Source: Paenibacillus woosongensis
GTDB lineage: Bacteria > Bacillota > Bacilli > Paenibacillales > Paenibacillaceae
Direction of reading: 5' to 3'
Assembly (NCBI RefSeq): GCF_030122845.1
Contig: NZ_CP126084.1
Span: 248,001-312,000 of the forward strand
DNA length: 64,000 nt
Shown here: piece by piece, positions 62,150 to 64,000 of the stretch
Layout: each line of letters begins with the position of its first letter
Numbering within the stretch: the stretch's first letter is position 1
The notes under the pieces: generated by a model
Told to the model about the DNA's origin: nothing
Seen by the model: only the letters and a program-made list of their open reading frames with translations
Database searches by the model: none
Translations under genes and position numbers: made by a program

Positions 62150-62455
62150 ATGCAATCCCTACTCGAATCCCTATACTACGGTCATCTCGTACCCGAAGAA
62201 CAATTGGTTCCCAAAGACCCCATGTATCGCAAGAAGGGCAGGGAACTGTCTGAAAAAATAGAAGCCTGGAAGCTGAAGCTATCCAGCGATGAATTCGCCG
62301 AGCTTGAGGCGCTGTTGGATTTGCAGCAGCAAATCCAGAGCATGGAGATGACGTCGGCGTTCACCTACGGCTTCAAGCTGGGGGCGGTTATGATCATAGA
62401 AATTCACCTGGATCATGGGGTGGGCAATATCTCTAAACATGATGATGAATATTGA
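62150..62455 (+). CDS. DUF6809-type small protein
   Basis: A 101-residue soluble helical protein (YYGHLVPEEQL near the start; EKIEAWKLKLSSDEFAELEA in the middle; KLGAVMIIEI near the end). I recall it as a DUF6809-like family common in Bacillota, often beside XRE repressors and in mobile regions; function unknown. AAGGAGG lies 9 bases before the ATG. A second, truncated copy occurs about 1 kb downstream. Confidence 0.7.
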   Translation: MQSLLESLYYGHLVPEEQLVPKDPMYRKKGRELSEKIEAWKLKLSSDEFAELEALLDLQQQIQSMEMTSAFTYGFKLGAVMIIEIHLDHGVGNISKHDDEY

Positions 62456-62816
62456 GTAGCCCAGCTTAACCCTACCCGACCTGGCGACACAATCAAGCCC
62501 TAGCTCCCCTAATCAATACCTCTTCACCCTTAAGTCCCCCCAAATTCCTTCCATGTTCTCTAACCCCTCTCTACGTCTGCATTTATAATATAGTCACACA
62601 GCGGCAAGGCTGACTTAAGCCATATTTGCTACTATCGGAGGCTGCAGGTCACAGGCCACATAGCGGTCGGGTCGCTCGCAGCTAGATCGCTGTCAAACTT
62701 CTTTGTTGCCTACATCCACCGCTATCCCAGATAGTCCAAAGAAATGGTTGTAAATTTCAATTTCTTCTTATATTTTCTTTACTAACAGGAACTTCAAAAA
62801 GGAAGGTGAGATCGGC
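62456..62816. other. Intergenic region with a pyrimidine-rich strand
   Basis: About 360 bp without a gene. From 62460 to 62580 the + strand is strikingly C/T-rich (many CCCT and CCCC words), so the other strand is purine-rich. The remainder contains GC-rich text but no strong hairpin or ORF. It precedes the AGGAAGGTGAG ribosome binding site of the truncated kinase. Confidence 0.35.
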
Positions 62817-63205
62817 TTGGGGAAAACCGAACTGAATATAAGCAAGGTGAACCAGAACAAGGTGGGTCCTAAGAAGTTAATTCAAGCTGGGGGAAATCAG
62901 AGCAAGATCAATTTACTGACCAAGCTATTGATTTCCTATTTGCTGGTGCTGCTGTTTCCGGTCATGATCATTGTGCTGTATTACTATCCGTATTCGGCGG
63001 AGGTGGTCAAAGAGAAGGAGATGGACTGGAACGCCCATATTACGGAGCAGTTCATGACGTCGATGGACACGTTCACGCGGTATGTGTACAATCTGCCGTT
63101 TGAGCTGGTGCAGAATCGAGAGTTCCGGTTGTATCAGGCCGAGGAGAGTGATTACCAGCGCGTGCTGATTTCGAATGAGATGAAAAAGTACAACGCGACC
63201 GAAGC
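62817..63205 (+). pseudogene. Truncated N-terminus of a sensor histidine kinase
   Basis: TTG 62817, after AGGAAGGTGAG, opens a frame with a basic N-terminus, one TM helix (LLISYLLVLLFPVMIIVLYYY, about residues 37-57) and the beginning of an extracellular Cache-like sensor (QFMTSMDTFTRYVYNLPFEL). At about 63205 it runs into DUF6809-homologous DNA in the wrong frame, and the rest of the kinase (HAMP, His box, ATPase) is missing. The 5' end resembles Paenibacillus YesM/AraC-type membrane regulators. A recombination-derived relic. Confidence 0.7.
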
Positions 63206-63495
63206 ACTACGGTCATCTCATACCCGAAGAACAATTGGTTTCCAAAGATCCCCTGTATCGCAAAAAGGGCAGAGAACTGTCTGAAAAAATAGAAGTCTGG
63301 AAGAAGAAGCTGTCCAGTGACGAATTTGCCGAGCTTGAGGCACTGTTGGACTTAGAGCAGCAAATTCAGAGCATGGAAGTGACGGCAGCGTTCGCCTACG
63401 GGTTCAAGCTGGGAGCGGTTATGATCATTGAAATCCATCTCGATCATGGGGTGGAGCTTATCGCAAACAGGATAACTACAATTTTCATTACATAA
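63206..63495 (+). pseudogene. 5'-truncated second copy of the DUF6809 gene
   Basis: From 63206 the sequence matches the first copy from about 62175 onward at DNA level (GTCATCTC, then the LVSKDPLYRKKGRELSEKIE and LDLEQQIQSMEV encoding parts) until LDHGV, after which the ends diverge. Its first codons and ribosome binding site have been replaced by kinase DNA in another frame. A TTG at 63235 could start an 86-residue product but has no good site. Probably inactive. Confidence 0.7.
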
Positions 63496-63711
63496 GCTGG
63501 CATGTGCAAATTTGATAGCTTGATAGAGTAAAACTTCTTCAATAGCTGTGTAAGCTGCATTGACATATTCGTGATGAGAGACTTATTTGGTTTTTATCTC
63601 ATTTATGACTTAAAAAGGATATAGTAATGTTATATAATGGTTACGATAAAAAGAGTGTGATGTTAGCATTTTATGTACACCAAATTCTTGAGGTCTTTAG
63701 GGGGATTACTA

Positions 63712-64000
63712 ATGAAAATGAATTGTTATAAAATGGTTAATTTATTGGCCTTATGTATATTTCTTCTAACAGCATGTTCTAATGGACAGAATGTCTCTAG
63801 CCCTTCACGTTCGAGTAATCAGAATAATGAACACAATGAAGTAAATAATAATGTCCAAAACCCTTATATTGTAGAGAATGACTATGCTGGTGAACAGTTG
63901 GAACTTGTTAAATTATTAAATTTATCAACAAAATATAGGAATGAAGCCAATTCGGATGAATTTATGAAGCTGATAAGTAGTGAACCAGACACTCCTATTA
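63712..64000 (+). CDS. Lipoprotein of unknown function (3' partial)
   Basis: The open frame from ATG 63712 (AGGGGG about 8 bases upstream) runs off the right window edge with no stop; 96 residues are visible. A lipoprotein signal (MVNLLALCIFLLTAC, lipobox LLTAC) leads to an Asn/Ser-rich linker (NNEHNEVNNNVQN). A soluble start follows (GEQLELVKLLNLSTKYRNEA). Family unknown. Confidence 0.75.
   Translation, partial: MKMNCYKMVNLLALCIFLLTACSNGQNVSSPSRSSNQNNEHNEVNNNVQNPYIVENDYAGEQLELVKLLNLSTKYRNEANSDEFMKLISSEPDTPI

Noticed and set aside
1..64000. CRISPR array, tRNA or rRNA genes
   Set aside because: No regularly spaced repeats, no cloverleaf-like or rRNA-like conserved sequence was recognised when reading both strands.

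Overview
The window looks like chromosome of a Gram-positive, spore-forming Paenibacillus-type bacterium (Bacillota). This rests on four things. There is a very large SLH-anchored GH10 xylanase with CBM22 and CBM9 modules. There are two YesM/YesN-type two-component systems wired to sugar ABC importers that lack their own ATPase. There is a 632-residue sporulenol-type cyclase. Ribosome binding sites are strong and A/G-rich, with frequent TTG and GTG starts. No rRNA, tRNA or CRISPR array was seen.

Layout. 1-3.3 kb: end of a ribose-type operon (permease, ribokinase, DeoR regulator, histidine phosphatase). 3.4-7.7 kb: a frameshifted ribbon-helix-helix gene and the xylanase, which has a candidate CcpA site. 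8.4-15.4 kb: a lone BtrH-like protein, the ahpC-ahpF peroxide operon behind a PerR-like box, a sporulenol-synthase-like cyclase, and a divergent WYL regulator/VOC protein pair. 15.6-22.7 kb: sensor kinase, response regulator, two permeases and a binding lipoprotein, all on the + strand. 22.8-26.9 kb: an HxlR regulator divergent from a quinone-reductase-like gene with a dense GTAC operator array, small proteins, a copper-amine-oxidase-like secreted protein, then gene debris including retropepsin-like and IS256 transposase remnants. 27.0-38.5 kb (- strand): a complete fructan (levan/inulin) utilisation locus with binding lipoprotein, YesM/YesN pair, intracellular and secreted GH32 enzymes, two permeases and fructokinase, behind an exact match to the cre consensus.

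39.4-61.7 kb is accessory DNA, much of it conspicuously A+T-rich. It begins with a predicted polymorphic toxin (Hcp-like N-terminus, anthrax-lethal-factor-like metallopeptidase C-terminus). Two tandem paralogous membrane-anchored proteins follow as probable immunity proteins; the second is preceded by an orphan copy of the toxin's 3' tip. After it comes a defence island: an McrB-like/DUF2357-nuclease pair with a membrane protein; a five-gene nucleotide-pool cluster (MazG-like, membrane-tailed dUTPase/Dcd-fold protein, dCTP deaminase, Nudix, C39-like peptidase); an opposite-strand PIN-GNAT operon with a small kinase and an ASCH protein; a UPF1-like helicase fused to a PLD nuclease; and a SIR2/middle-component/SMC-like ATPase operon resembling an ABC-3C system. 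The nucleotide-pool cluster is the best candidate for a poorly described system.

61.7-64.0 kb: an XRE repressor divergent from a DUF6809 gene with an operator between -35 and -10, a second broken DUF6809 copy joined to a truncated histidine kinase, and the start of a lipoprotein cut by the window edge. All functional assignments come from reading the sequence and remembered family motifs; no search was run.
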